Source of the DNA: Alitta virens
Taxonomy: Eukaryota; Annelida; Polychaeta; Phyllodocida; Nereididae
Assembly: GCA_932294295.1 (NCBI GenBank)
Contig: OW028580.1
Span: 9,825,374 to 9,889,373, forward strand
DNA length: 64,000 nt
Reading direction: 5' to 3'
Shown here: in pieces, positions 25,554-38,260 of the stretch
How the letters are laid out: the number at the start of each line of letters is the position of its first letter
Position numbering within the stretch: the stretch's first letter is position 1
Position numbers and translations under genes: made by a program
Notes under the pieces: generated by a model
The model's input: only the letters and a program-made list of their open reading frames with translations
What the model was told of the DNA's origin: nothing
Databases searched by the model: none

Positions 25554-26170
25554 TGTTCACACTTTTTTTGTTTGTTGTTCACACTTTGTTTGTTTGTTGT
25601 TCACACTTTTTTTGTTTGTTGTTCACACTTTGTTTGTTGTTCACACTTTGTTTGTCTGTTGTTCACACATTTTTTGGTTTGTTGTTCACACTTTTTTTGG
25701 TTTGTTGTTCACACTTTTTTTGGTTAGTTGTTCACACTTTTTTTGTTGTTCACACTTTGTTTGTTTGTTGTTCACACTTTGTTTGTTGTTCACACTTTGT
25801 TTGTCTGTTGTTCACACATTTTTTGGTTTGTTGTTCACACCTTTTTTTGGTTTGTTGTTCACACCTTTTTCTGGTTTTTTGTTCACACCTTTTTTTGGTT
25901 TGTTGTTCACAGCTTTTTTTGGTTTGTTGTTCACACCTTTTTTTGGTTTGTTGTTCACACCTTTTTTTGGTTTGTTGTTCACACCTTTTTTTGGTTTGTT
26001 GTTCACACCTTTTTTTGGTTTTTTGTTCACACTTTTTTTGTTTGTTGTTCACACTATTTTTGTTTGTTGTTCACACTTTGTTTGTTGTTCACACTTTGTT
26101 TGTTTGTTGTTCACACTTTTTTTGTTTGTTGTTCACACTTTGTTTGTTTGTTGTTCACACTTTTTTTGTT
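25554..26170. repeat. 554-bp tandem repeat, copy 2
   Basis: This repeats copy 1 until about 26,170, where GTTTATTG replaces GTTTGTTG. The run 25,728-26,471 is repeated again at 27,827-28,570 (offset 2,099), so the 554-bp repeat is nested inside the larger Region III HOR. Confidence 0.83.
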
Positions 26171-29100
26171 TATTGTTCACACTTTTTTTGTTTGTTGTTC
26201 ACACTTTTTTTGTTTGTTGTTCACACTTTTTTTGGTTAGTTGTTCACACTTTTTTTGTTGTTCACACTTTGTTTGTTTGTTGTTCACACTTTGTTTGTTT
26301 GTTGTTCACACTTTGTTTGTTGTTCACACTTTGTTTGTTTGTTGTTCACACTTTTTTTGTTTGTTGTTCACACTTTGTTTGTTGTTCACACTTTGTTTGT
26401 CTGTTGTTCACACATTTTTTGGTTTGTTGTTCACACTTTTTTTGTTTGTTGTTCACACTTTTTTTGGTTAGTTGTTCACACTTTTTTTGTTGTTCACACT
26501 TTGTTTGTTTGTTGTTCACACTTTGTTTGTTGTTCACACTTTGTTTGTTTGTTGTTCACACTTTTTTTGTTTGTTGTTCACACTTTGTTTGTTGTTCACA
26601 CTTTGTTTGTCTGTTGTTCACACATTTTTTGGTTTGTTGTTCACACTTTTTTTGGTTTGTTGTTCACACTTTTTTTGGTTAGTTGTTTACACTTTTTTTG
26701 TTGTTCACACTTTGTTTGTTTGTTGTTCACACTTTGTTTGTTGTTCACACTTTGTTTGTCTGTTGTTCACACATTTTTTGGTTTGTTGTTCACACCTTTT
26801 TTTGGTTTGTTGTTCACACCTTTTTTTGGTTTGTTGTTCACACCTTTTTTTGGTTTGTTGTTCACACCTTTTTTTGGTTTGTTGTTCACACCTTTTTCTG
26901 GTTTGTTGTTCACACCTTTTTTTGGTTTGTTGTTCACACCTTTTTCTGGTTTGTTGTTCACACCTTTTTCTGGTTTGTTGTTCACACCTTTTTCTGGTTT
27001 GTTGTTCACACCTTTTTCTGGTTTGTTGTTCACACCTTTTTTTGGTTTGTTGTTCACAGCTTTTTTTGGTTTGTTGTTCACAGCTTTTTTTGGTTTGTTG
27101 TTCACAGCTTTTTTTGGTTTGTTGTTCACACCTTTTTTTGGTTTGTTGTTCACACCTTTTTTGGGTTTGTTGTTCACACCCTTTTTTGGTTTGTTGTTCA
27201 CACCTTTGTTTGTTTGTTGTTCACACTTTGTTTGTTTGTTGTTCACACTTTGTTTGTTGTTCACACTTTGTTTGTCTGTTGTTCACACATTTTTTGGTTT
27301 GTTGTTCACACCTTTTTCTGGTTTGTTGTTCACACCTTTTTCTGGTTTGTTGTTCACACCTTTTTCTGGTTTGTTGTTCACACCTTTTTCTGGTTTGTTG
27401 TTCACACTTTTTTTGTTTGTTGTTCACACTTTTTTTGGTTAGTTGTTCACACTTTTTTTGTTGTTCACACTTTGTTTGTTTGTTGTTCACACTTTGTTTG
27501 TTTGTTGTTCACACTTTGTTTGTTGTTCACACTTTGTTTGTTTGTTGTTCACACTTTTTTTGTTTGTTGTTCACACTTTGTTTGTTGTTCACACTTTGTT
27601 TGTCTGTTGTTCATACATTTTTTGGTTTGTTGTTCACACTTTTTTTGTTTGTTGTTCACACTTTTTTTGTTTGTTGTTCACACTTTGTTTGTTTGTTGTT
27701 CACACTTTTTTTGTTTGTTGTTCACACTTTGTTTGTTGTTCACACTTTGTTTGTCTGTTGTTCACACATTTTTTGGTTTGTTGTTCACACTTTTTTTGGT
27801 TTGTTGTTCACACTTTTTTTGGTTAGTTGTTCACACTTTTTTTGTTGTTCACACTTTGTTTGTTTGTTGTTCACACTTTGTTTGTTGTTCACACTTTGTT
27901 TGTCTGTTGTTCACACATTTTTTGGTTTGTTGTTCACACCTTTTTTTGGTTTGTTGTTCACACCTTTTTCTGGTTTTTTGTTCACACCTTTTTTTGGTTT
28001 GTTGTTCACAGCTTTTTTTGGTTTGTTGTTCACACCTTTTTTTGGTTTGTTGTTCACACCTTTTTTTGGTTTGTTGTTCACACCTTTTTTTGGTTTGTTG
28101 TTCACACCTTTTTTTGGTTTTTTGTTCACACTTTTTTTGTTTGTTGTTCACACTATTTTTGTTTGTTGTTCACACTTTGTTTGTTGTTCACACTTTGTTT
28201 GTTTGTTGTTCACACTTTTTTTGTTTGTTGTTCACACTTTGTTTGTTTGTTGTTCACACTTTTTTTGTTTATTGTTCACACTTTTTTTGTTTGTTGTTCA
28301 CACTTTTTTTGTTTGTTGTTCACACTTTTTTTGGTTAGTTGTTCACACTTTTTTTGTTGTTCACACTTTGTTTGTTTGTTGTTCACACTTTGTTTGTTTG
28401 TTGTTCACACTTTGTTTGTTGTTCACACTTTGTTTGTTTGTTGTTCACACTTTTTTTGTTTGTTGTTCACACTTTGTTTGTTGTTCACACTTTGTTTGTC
28501 TGTTGTTCACACATTTTTTGGTTTGTTGTTCACACTTTTTTTGTTTGTTGTTCACACTTTTTTTGGTTAGTTGTTCACACTTTTTTTGTTGTTCACACTT
28601 TGTTTGTTTGTTGTTCACACTTTGTTTGTTTGTTGTTCACACTTTGTTTGTTGTTCACACTTTGTTTGTTTGTTGTTCACACTTTTTTTGTTTGTTGTTC
28701 ACACTTTGTTTGTTGTTCACACTTTGTTTGTCTGTTGTTCACACATTTTTTGGTTTGTTGTTCACACTTTTTTTGGTTTGTTGTTCACACTTTTTTTGGT
28801 TAGTTGTTTACACTTTTTTTGTTGTTCACACTTTGTTTGTTTGTTGTTCACACTTTGTTTGTTGTTCACACTTTGTTTGTCTGTTGTTCACACATTTTTT
28901 GGTTTGTTGTTCACACCTTTTTTTGGTTTGTTGTTCACACCTTTTTTTGGTTTGTTGTTCACACCTTTTTTTGGTTTGTTGTTCACACCTTTTTTTGGTT
29001 TGTTGTTCACACCTTTTTCTGGTTTGTTGTTCACACCTTTTTTTGGTTTGTTGTTCACACCTTTTTCTGGTTTGTTGTTCACACCTTTTTCTGGTTTGTT

Positions 29101-29515
29101 GTTCACACCTTTTTCTGGTTTGTTGTTCACACCTTTTTCTGGTTTGTTGTTCACACCTTTTTTTGGTTTGTTGTTCACAGCTTTTTTTGGTTTGTTGTTC
29201 ACAGCTTTTTTTGGTTTGTTGTTCACAGCTTTTTTTGGTTTGTTGTTCACACCTTTTTTTGGTTTGTTGTTCACACCTTTTTTGGGTTTGTTGTTCACAC
29301 CCTTTTTTGGTTTGTTGTTCACACCTTTGTTTGTTTGTTGTTCACACTTTGTTTGTTTGTTGTTCACACTTTGTTTGTTGTTCACACTTTGTTTGTCTGT
29401 TGTTCACACATTTTTTGGTTTGTTGTTCACACTTTTTTTGGTTTGTTGTTCACACTTTTTTTGTTTGTTGTTCACACTTTTTTTGTTTGTTGTTCACACT
29501 TTGTTTGTTTGTTGT

Positions 29516-30830
29516 TCACACTTTTTTTGTTTGTTGTTCACACTTTGTTTGTTGTTCACACTTTGTTTGTCTGTTGTTCACACATTTTTTGGTTTGTTGT
29601 TCACACCTTTTTTTGGTTTGTTGTTCACACCTTTTTTTGGTTTGTTGTTCACACCTTTTTTTGGTTTGTTGTTCACAGCTTTTTTTGGTTTGTTGTTCAC
29701 AGCTTTTTTTGGTTTGTTGTTCACAGCTTTTTTTGGTTTGTTGTTCACAGCTTTTTTTTGTTTGTTGTTCACACTTTGTTTGTTTGTTGTTCACACTTTT
29801 TTTGTTTGTTGTTCACACTTTGTTTGTTGTTCACACTTTGTTTGTCTGTTGTTCACACTTTTTTTGGTTAGTTGTTCGAACTTTTTTTGTTGTTCACACT
29901 TTGTTTGTTTGTTGTTCACACTTTGTTTGTTTGTTGTTCACACTTTGTTTGTTGTTCACACTTTGTTTGTCTGTTGTTCATACATTTTTTGGTTTGTTGT
30001 TCACACTTTTTTTGTTTGTTGTTCACACTTTTTTTGTTTGTTGTTCACACTTTGTTTGTTTGTTGTTCACACTTTTTTTTGTTTGTTGTTCACACTTTGT
30101 TTGTCTGTTGTTCACACTTTTTTTGGTTAGTTGTTCACACTTTTTTTGTTGTTCACACTTTGTTTGTTTGTTGTTCACACTTTGTTTGTTTGTTGTTCAC
30201 ACTTTGTTTGTTGTTCACACTTTGTTTGTCTGTTGTTCATACATGTTTTGGTTTGTTGTTCACACTTTTTTTGTTTGTTGTTCACACTTTTTTTGTTTGT
30301 TGTTCACACTTTGTTTGTTTGTTGTTCACACTTTTTTTTGTTTGTTGTTCACACTTTGTTTGTTGTTCACACTTTGTTTGTCTGTTGTTCACACATTTTT
30401 TGGTTTGTTGTTCACACTTTTTTTGGTTTGTTGTTCACACTTTTTTTGGTTAGTTGTTCACACTTTTTTTGTTGTTCACACTTTGTTTGTTTGTTGTTCA
30501 CAGCTTTTTTTGGTTTGTTGTTCACAGCTTTTTTTGGTTTGTTGTTCACACCTTTTTTTGGTTTGTTGTTCACACCTTTTTTTGGTTTGTTGTTCACACC
30601 TTTTTTTGGTTTTTTGTTCACACTTTTTTTGTTTGTTGTTCACACTATTTTTGTTTGTTGTTCACACTTTGTTTGTTGTTCACACTTTGTTTGTTTGTTG
30701 TTCACACTTTTTTTGTTTGTTGTTCACACTTTGTTTGTTTGTTGTTCACACTTTTTTTGTTTATTGTTCACACTTTTTTTGTTTGTTGTTCACACTTTTT
30801 TTGTTTGTTGTTCACACTTTTTTTGGTTAG
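29516..30830. repeat. HOR block with partner at 31,692-33,006 (offset 2,176)
   Basis: GGTTAG markers ending at 29,871, 30,130, 30,453 and 30,830 each reappear exactly 2,176 bp later (32,047, 32,306, 32,629, 33,006). The two copies differ at single sites: TTCGAAC at 29,875 against TTCGCAC at 32,051, and CACAGC against CACACC in a unit near 30,520/32,700. The TTCATACATG variants (about 30,237 and 32,413) are shared. Confidence 0.84.
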
Positions 30831-33800
30831 TTGTTCACACTTTGTTTGTTGTTCACACTTTGTTTGTTTGTTGTTCACACTTTTTTTGTTTGTTGTTCAC
30901 ACTTTGTTTGTTGTTCACACTTTGTTTGTCTGTTGTTCACACATTTTTTGGTTTGTTGTTCACACTTTTTTTGGTTTGTTGTTCACACTTTTTTTGGTTA
31001 GTTGTTTACACTTTTTTTGTTGTTCACACTTTGTTTGTTTGTTGTTCACACTTTGTTTGTTGTTCACACTTTGTTTGTCTGTTGTTCACACATTTTTTGG
31101 TTTGTTGTTCACACCTTTTTTTGGTTTGTTGTTCACACCTTTTTTTGGTTTGTTGTTCACACCTTTTTTTGGTTTGTTGTTCACACCTTTTTTTGGTTTG
31201 TTGTTCACACCTTTTTCTGGTTTGTTGTTCACACCTTTTTTTGGTTTGTTGTTCACACCTTTTTCTGGTTTGTTGTTCACACCTTTTTCTGGTTTGTTGT
31301 TCACACCTTTTTCTGGTTTGTTGTTCACACCTTTTTCTGGTTTGTTGTTCACACCTTTTTTTGGTTTGTTGTTCACAGCTTTTTTTGGTTTGTTGTTCAC
31401 AGCTTTTTTTGGTTTGTTGTTCACAGCTTTTTTTGGTTTGTTGTTCACACCTTTTTTTGGTTTGTTGTTCACACCTTTTTTGGGTTTGTTGTTCACACCC
31501 TTTTTTGGTTTGTTGTTCACACCTTTGTTTGTTTGTTGTTCACACTTTGTTTGTTTGTTGTTCACACTTTGTTTGTTGTTCACACTTTGTTTGTCTGTTG
31601 TTCACACATTTTTTGGTTTGTTGTTCACACTTTTTTTGGTTTGTTGTTCACACTTTTTTTGTTTGTTGTTCACACTTTGTTTGTTTGTTGTTCACACTTT
31701 TTTTGTTTGTTGTTCACACTTTGTTTGTTGTTCACACTTTGTTTGTCTGTTGTTCACACATTTTTTGGTTTGTTGTTCACACCTTTTTTTGGTTTGTTGT
31801 TCACACCTTTTTTTGGTTTGTTGTTCACACCTTTTTTTGGTTTGTTGTTCACAGCTTTTTTTGGTTTGTTGTTCACAGCTTTTTTTGGTTTGTTGTTCAC
31901 AGCTTTTTTTGGTTTGTTGTTCACAGCTTTTTTTTGTTTGTTGTTCACACTTTGTTTGTTTGTTGTTCACACTTTTTTTGTTTGTTGTTCACACTTTGTT
32001 TGTTGTTCACACTTTGTTTGTCTGTTGTTCACACTTTTTTTGGTTAGTTGTTCGCACTTTTTTTGTTGTTCACACTTTGTTTGTTTGTTGTTCACACTTT
32101 GTTTGTTTGTTGTTCACACTTTGTTTGTTGTTCACACTTTGTTTGTCTGTTGTTCATACATTTTTTGGTTTGTTGTTCACACTTTTTTTGTTTGTTGTTC
32201 ACACTTTTTTTGTTTGTTGTTCACACTTTGTTTGTTTGTTGTTCACACTTTTTTTTGTTTGTTGTTCACACTTTGTTTGTCTGTTGTTCACACTTTTTTT
32301 GGTTAGTTGTTCACACTTTTTTTGTTGTTCACACTTTGTTTGTTTGTTGTTCACACTTTGTTTGTTTGTTGTTCACACTTTGTTTGTTGTTCACACTTTG
32401 TTTGTCTGTTGTTCATACATGTTTTGGTTTGTTGTTCACACTTTTTTTGTTTGTTGTTCACACTTTTTTTGTTTGTTGTTCACACTTTGTTTGTTTGTTG
32501 TTCACACTTTTTTTTGTTTGTTGTTCACACTTTGTTTGTTGTTCACACTTTGTTTGTCTGTTGTTCACACATTTTTTGGTTTGTTGTTCACACTTTTTTT
32601 GGTTTGTTGTTCACACTTTTTTTGGTTAGTTGTTCACACTTTTTTTGTTGTTCACACTTTGTTTGTTTGTTGTTCACAGCTTTTTTTGGTTTGTTGTTCA
32701 CACCTTTTTTTGGTTTGTTGTTCACACCTTTTTTTGGTTTGTTGTTCACACCTTTTTTTGGTTTGTTGTTCACACCTTTTTTTGGTTTTTTGTTCACACT
32801 TTTTTTGTTTGTTGTTCACACTATTTTTGTTTGTTGTTCACACTTTGTTTGTTGTTCACACTTTGTTTGTTTGTTGTTCACACTTTTTTTGTTTGTTGTT
32901 CACACTTTGTTTGTTTGTTGTTCACACTTTTTTTGTTTATTGTTCACACTTTTTTTGTTTGTTGTTCACACTTTTTTTGTTTGTTGTTCACACTTTTTTT
33001 GGTTAGTTGTTCACACTTTTTTTGTTGTTCACACTTTGTTTGTTTGTTGTTCACACTTTGTTTGTTTGTTGTTCACACTTTGTTTGTTGTTCACACTTTG
33101 TTTGTTTGTTGTTCACACTTTTTTTGTTTGTTGTTCACACTTTGTTTGTTGTTCACACTTTGTTTGTCTGTTGTTCACACATTTTTTGGTTTGTTGTTCA
33201 CACTTTTTTTGGTTTGTTGTTCACACTTTTTTTGGTTAGTTGTTTACACTTTTTTTGTTGTTCACACTTTGTTTGTTTGTTGTTCACACTTTGTTTGTTG
33301 TTCACACTTTGTTTGTCTGTTGTTCACACATTTTTTGGTTTGTTGTTCACACCTTTTTTTGGTTTGTTGTTCACACCTTTTTTTGGTTTGTTGTTCACAG
33401 CTTTTTTTGGTTTGTTGTTCACACCTTTTTTTGGTTTGTTGTTCACACCTTTTTCTGGTTTGTTGTTCACACCTTTTTTTGGTTTGTTGTTCACACCTTT
33501 TTCTGGTTTGTTGTTCACACCTTTTTCTGGTTTGTTGTTCACACCTTTTTCTGGTTTGTTGTTCACACCTTTTTCTGGTTTGTTGTTCACAGCTTTTTTT
33601 GGTTTGTTGTTCACAGCTTTTTTTGGTTTGTTGTTCACAGCTTTTTTTGGTTTGTTGTTCACAGCTTTTTTTGGTTTGTTGTTCACACCTTTTTTTGGTT
33701 TGTTGTTCACACCTTTTTTGGGTTTGTTGTTCACACCCTTTTTTGGTTTGTTGTTCACACCTTTGTTTGTTTGTTGTTCACACTTTGTTTGTTTGTTGTT

Positions 33801-34868
33801 CACACTTTGTTTGTTGTTCACACTTTGTTTGTCTGTTGTTCACACATTTTTTGGTTTGTTGTTCACACTTTTTTTGGTTTGTTGTTCACAGTTTTTTTGT
33901 TTGTTGTTCACACTTTTTTTGTTTGTTGTTCACACTTTGTTTGTTTGTTGTTCACACTTTTTTTGTTTGTTGTTCACACTTTGTTTGTTGTTCACACTTT
34001 GTTTGTCTGTTGTTCACACATTTTTTGGTTTGTTGTTCACACCTTTTTTTGGTTTGTTGTTCACACCTTTTTTTGGTTTGTTGTTCACACCTTTTTTTGG
34101 TTTGTTGTTCACAGCTTTTTTTGGTTTGTTGTTCACAGCTTTTTTTGGTTTGTTGTTCACAGCTTTTTTTGGTTTGTTGTTCACAGCTTTTTTTGGTTTG
34201 TTGTTCACAGCTTTTTTTTGTTTGTTGTTCACACTTTGTTTGTTTGTTGTTCACACTTTTTTTGTTTGTTGTTCACACTTTGTTTGTTGTTCACACTTTG
34301 TTTGTCTGTTGTTCACACATTTTTTGGTTTGTTGTTCACACCTTTTTTTGGTTTGTTGTTCACACCTTTTTTTGGTTTGTTGTTCACAGCTTTTTTTGGT
34401 TTGTTGTTCACAGCTTTTTTTGGTTTGTTGTTCACAGCTTTTTTTGGTTTGTTGTTCACAGCTTTTTTTGGTTTGTTGTTCACAGCTTTTTTTGGTTTGT
34501 TGTTCACATCTTTTTTTGGTTTGTTGTTCACAGCTTTTTTTGGTTTGTTGTTCACAGCTTTTTTGGGTTTGTTGTTCACACCTTTTTTGGGTTTGTTGTT
34601 CACAGCTTTTTTGGGTTTGTTGTTCACACCTTTTTTTGGTTTGTTGTTCACACCTTTTTTGGTTTGTTGTTCACACCTTTTTTTGGTTTGTTGTTCACAC
34701 TTTTTTTGGTTTGTTGTTCACACCGTTGTTTGTTTGTTGTTCACACTTTTTTTGGTTTGTTGTTCACACTTTGTCTGTTGTTCACACTTTGTTTGTCTGT
34801 TGTTCACACATTTTTTGGTTTGTTGTTCACACTTTTTTTGGTTTGTTGTTCACACTTTTTTTGGTTAG

Positions 34869-37800
34869 TTGTTCACACTTTTTTTGTTGTTCACACTTTG
34901 TTTGTTTGTTGTTCACACTTTGTTTGTTGTTCACACTTTGTTTGTCTGTTGTTCACACATTTTTTGGTTTGTTGTTCACACCTTTTTTTGGTTTGTTGTT
35001 CACACCTTTTTTTGGTTTGTTGTTCACACCTTTTTTTGGTTTGTTGTTCACACCTTTTTTTGGTTTGTTGTTCACACCTTTTTCTGGTTTGTTGTTCACA
35101 CCTTTTTTTGGTTTGTTGTTCACACCTTTTTCTGGTTTGTTGTTCACACCTTTTTCTGGTTTGTTGTTCACACCTTTTTCTGGTTTGTTGTTCACACCTT
35201 TTTCTGGTTTGTTGTTCACACCTTTTTTTGGTTTGTTGTTCACAGCTTTTTTTGGTTTGTTGTTCACAGCTTTTTTTGGTTTGTTGTTCACAGCTTTTTT
35301 GGTTTGTTGTTCACACCTTTTTTTGGTTTGTTGTTCACACCTTTTTGGGTTTGTTGTTCACACCCTTTTTTGGTTTGTTGTTCACACCTTTGTTTGTTTG
35401 TTGTTCACACTTTGTTTGTTTGTTGTTCACACTTTGTTTGTTGTTCACACTTTGTTTGTCTGTTGTTCACACATTTTTTGGTTTGTTGTTCACACTTTTT
35501 TTGGTTTGTTGTTCACAGTTTTTTTGTTTGTTGTTCACACTTTTTTTGTTTGTTGTTCACACTTTGTTTGTTTGTTGTTCACACTTTTTTTGTTTGTTGT
35601 TCACACTTTGTTTGTTGTTCACACTTTGTTTGTCTGTTGTTCACACATTTTTTGGTTTGTTGTTCACACCTTTTTTTGGTTTGTTGTTCACACCTTTTTT
35701 GGTTTGTTGTTCACACCTTTTTTTGGTTTGTTGTTCACAGCTTTTTTTGGTTTGTTGTTCACAGCTTTTTTTGGTTTGTTGTTCACCAGCTTTTTTTGGT
35801 TTGTTGTTCACAGCTTTTTTTGGTTTGTTGTTCACAGCTTTTTTTTGTTTGTTGTTCACACTTTGTTTGTTTGTTGTTCACACTTTTTTTGTTTGTTGTT
35901 CACACTTGCTTTGTCTGTTGTTCACACATTTTTTGGTTTGTTGTTCACAACCTTTTTTTGGTTTGTTGTTCACACCTTTTTTTGGTTTGTTGTTCACCAC
36001 CTTTTTTTGGTTTGTTGTTCACAGCTTTTTTTGGTTTGTTGTTCACAGCTTTTTTTGGTTTGTTGTTCACAGCTTTTTTTGGTTTGTTGTTCACAGCTTT
36101 TTTTGGTTTGTTTTTCACAGCTTTTTTTTGTTTGTTGTTCACACTTTGTTTGTTTGTTGTTCACACTTTGTTTGTTTGTTGTTCACACTTTTTTTGTTTG
36201 TTGTTCACACTTTGTTTGTTGTTCACACTTTGTTTGTCTGTTGTTCACACATTTTTTGGTTTGTTGTTCACACCTTTTTTTGGTTTGTTGTTCACCACCT
36301 TTTTTTGGTTTGTTGTTCACACCTTTTTTTGGTTTGTTGTTCACAGCTTTTTTTGGTTTGTTGTTCACCACCTTTTTTTGGTTTGTTGTTCACAGCTTTT
36401 TTTGGTTTGTTGTTCACAGCTTTTTTTGGTTTGTTGTTCACAGCTTTTTTTGGTTTGTTGTTCACAGCTTTTTTTGGTTTGTTGTTCACACCTTTTTTTG
36501 GTTTGTTGTTCACAACCTTTTTTTGGTTTGTTGTTCACACCCTTTTTTTGGTTTGTTGTTCACACCTTTTTTTGGTTTGTTGTTCACACCTTTTTTGGTT
36601 TGTTGTTCACACCTTTTTTTGGTTTGTTGTTCACACCTTTTTTTGGTTTGTTGTTCACACCTTTTTTTGGTTTGTTGTTCACACCTTTTTCTGGTTTGTT
36701 GTTCACACCTTTTTCTGGTTTGTTGTTCACACCTTTTTCTGGTTTGTTGTTCACACCTTTTTCTGGTTTGTTGTTCACACCTTTTTCTGGTTTGTTGTTC
36801 ACACCTTTTTCTGGTTTGTTGTTCACAGCTTTTTCTGGTTTGTTGTTCACACCTTTTTCTGGTTTGTTGTTCACACCTTTTTCTGGTTTGTTGTTCACAA
36901 CCTTTTTCTGGTTTGTTATTCACACCTTTTTCTGGTTTGTTGTTCACACCTTTTTTGGTTTGTTGTTCACACTTTTTTTGGTTTGTTGTTCACCACCTTT
37001 TTTTGGTTTGTTGTTCACACCTTTTTTTGGTTTGTTGTTCACAACCTTTTTCTGGTTTGTTGTTCACACCTTTTTTTGGTTTGTTGTTCACACCTTTTCT
37101 GGTTTGTTGTTCACACCTTGTTCTGGTTTGTTGTTCACACCTTTTTCTGGTTTGTTGTTCACACCTTTTTCTGGTTTGTTGTTCACACCTTTTTTTGTTT
37201 GTTGTTCACACTATTTTTGTTTGTTGTTCACACTTTGTTTGTTGTTCACACTTTGTTTGTTTGTTGTTCACACTTTTTTTGTTTGTTGTTCACACTTTGT
37301 TTGTTTGTTGTTCACACTTTTTTTGTTTATTGTTCACACTTTTTTTGTTTGTTGTTCACACTTTTTTTGTTTGTTGTTCACACTTTTTTTGGTTAGTTGT
37401 TCACACTTTTTTTGTTGTTCACACTTTGTTTGTTTGTTGTTCACACTTTGTTTGTTTGTTGTTCACACTTTGTTTGTTGTTCACACTTTGTTTGTCTGTT
37501 GTTCACACATTTTTTGGTTTGTTGTTCACACTTTTTTTGGTTTGTTGTTCACACTTTTTTTGTTTGTTGTTCACACTTTTTTTGTTTGTTGTTCACACTT
37601 TGTTTGTTTGTTGTTCACACTTTTTTTGTTTGTTGTTCACACTTTGTTTGTTGTTCACACTTTGTTTGTCTGTTGTTCACACATTTTTTGGTTTGTTGTT
37701 CACACTTTTTTTGGTTCGTTGTTCACACTTTTTTTGGTTAGTTTTTCACACTTTTTTTGTTGTTCACACTTTGTTTGTTTGTTGTTCACACTTTGTTTGT

Positions 37801-38260
37801 TGTTCACACTTTGTTTGTCTGTTGTTCACACATTTTTTGGTTTGTTGTTCACACCTTTTTTTGGTTTGTTGTTCACACCTTTTTTTGGTTTGTTGTTCAC
37901 ACCTTTTTCTGGTTTGTTGTTCACACCTTTTTCTGGTTTGTTGTTCACACCTTTTTCTGGTTTGTTGTTCACACCTTTTTTTGGTTTGTTGTTCACACCT
38001 TTTTTTGGTTTGTTGTTCACACCTTTTTTTGGTTTGTTGTTCACACCTTTTTTTGGTTTGTTGTTCACACCTTTTTTGGTTTGTTGTTCACACCTTTTTT
38101 TGGTTTGTTGTTCACACCTTTTTTTGGTTTGTTGTTCACACATTTTTTTGGTTTGTTGTTCACACCTTTTTTGGTTTGTTGTTCACACCTTTTTTTGGTT
38201 TGTTGTTCACACCTTTTTTTGGTTTGTTGTTCACACCTTTTTTTGGTTTGTTGTTCACAC
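34869..38260. repeat. Region IV: transition zone with one-base-insertion units
   Basis: The region starts with a Region III style block (24-bp run 34,953-35,291). From about 35.78 to 37.05 kb, many units carry an extra base in the CAC core (CACCAGC, CACAACC, CACCACC, CACACCC+T7) and are 25 bp long. Other one-off variants cluster here too: CACACTTGCTTTG near 35,903, CCTTTTCTGG near 37,091 and CCTTGTTCTGG near 37,117. A last ordinary 24-bp run (37,826-38,250) ends the domain, and CACACC units do not recur after it. There are no genes. Confidence 0.82.
35780..37050. repeat. Cluster of 25-bp units with an inserted base
   Basis: Units with one extra base in the CAC core occur near 35,785 (CACCAGC), 35,948 (CACAACC), 35,995 (CACCACC), 36,294, 36,368, 36,514 (CACAACC), 36,538 (CACACCC+T7), 36,898, 36,992 and 37,042. 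I saw this insertion class nowhere else in the window. Between them lie ordinary 24-bp units. They fall just before the boundary where the CACACC unit disappears. They could be a short-lived local subfamily or consensus errors in the assembly. Confidence 0.75.

Larger units (their letters stand above)
24617..34868. repeat. Region III: HORs of ~2.1-2.2 kb rich in short units
   Basis: Collinear blocks recur at offsets of 2,099 bp (25,728 to 27,827), 2,121 (26,683 to 28,804), 2,198 (28,804 to 31,002), 2,238 (31,002 to 33,240) and 2,176 (29,872 to 32,048). The core of each block is a 24-bp run of about 20 units in a fixed order (near 26,767-27,264, 28,888-29,385, 31,086-31,583 and 33,324-33,821) that ends in a CACACCTTTG unit. 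Clusters of 18/22-bp units lie between runs and carry 23 of the GGTTAG markers seen between 24,434 and 34,868. Short-unit linkers take up far more of this region than of Regions I and II. There are no genes. Confidence 0.88.
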
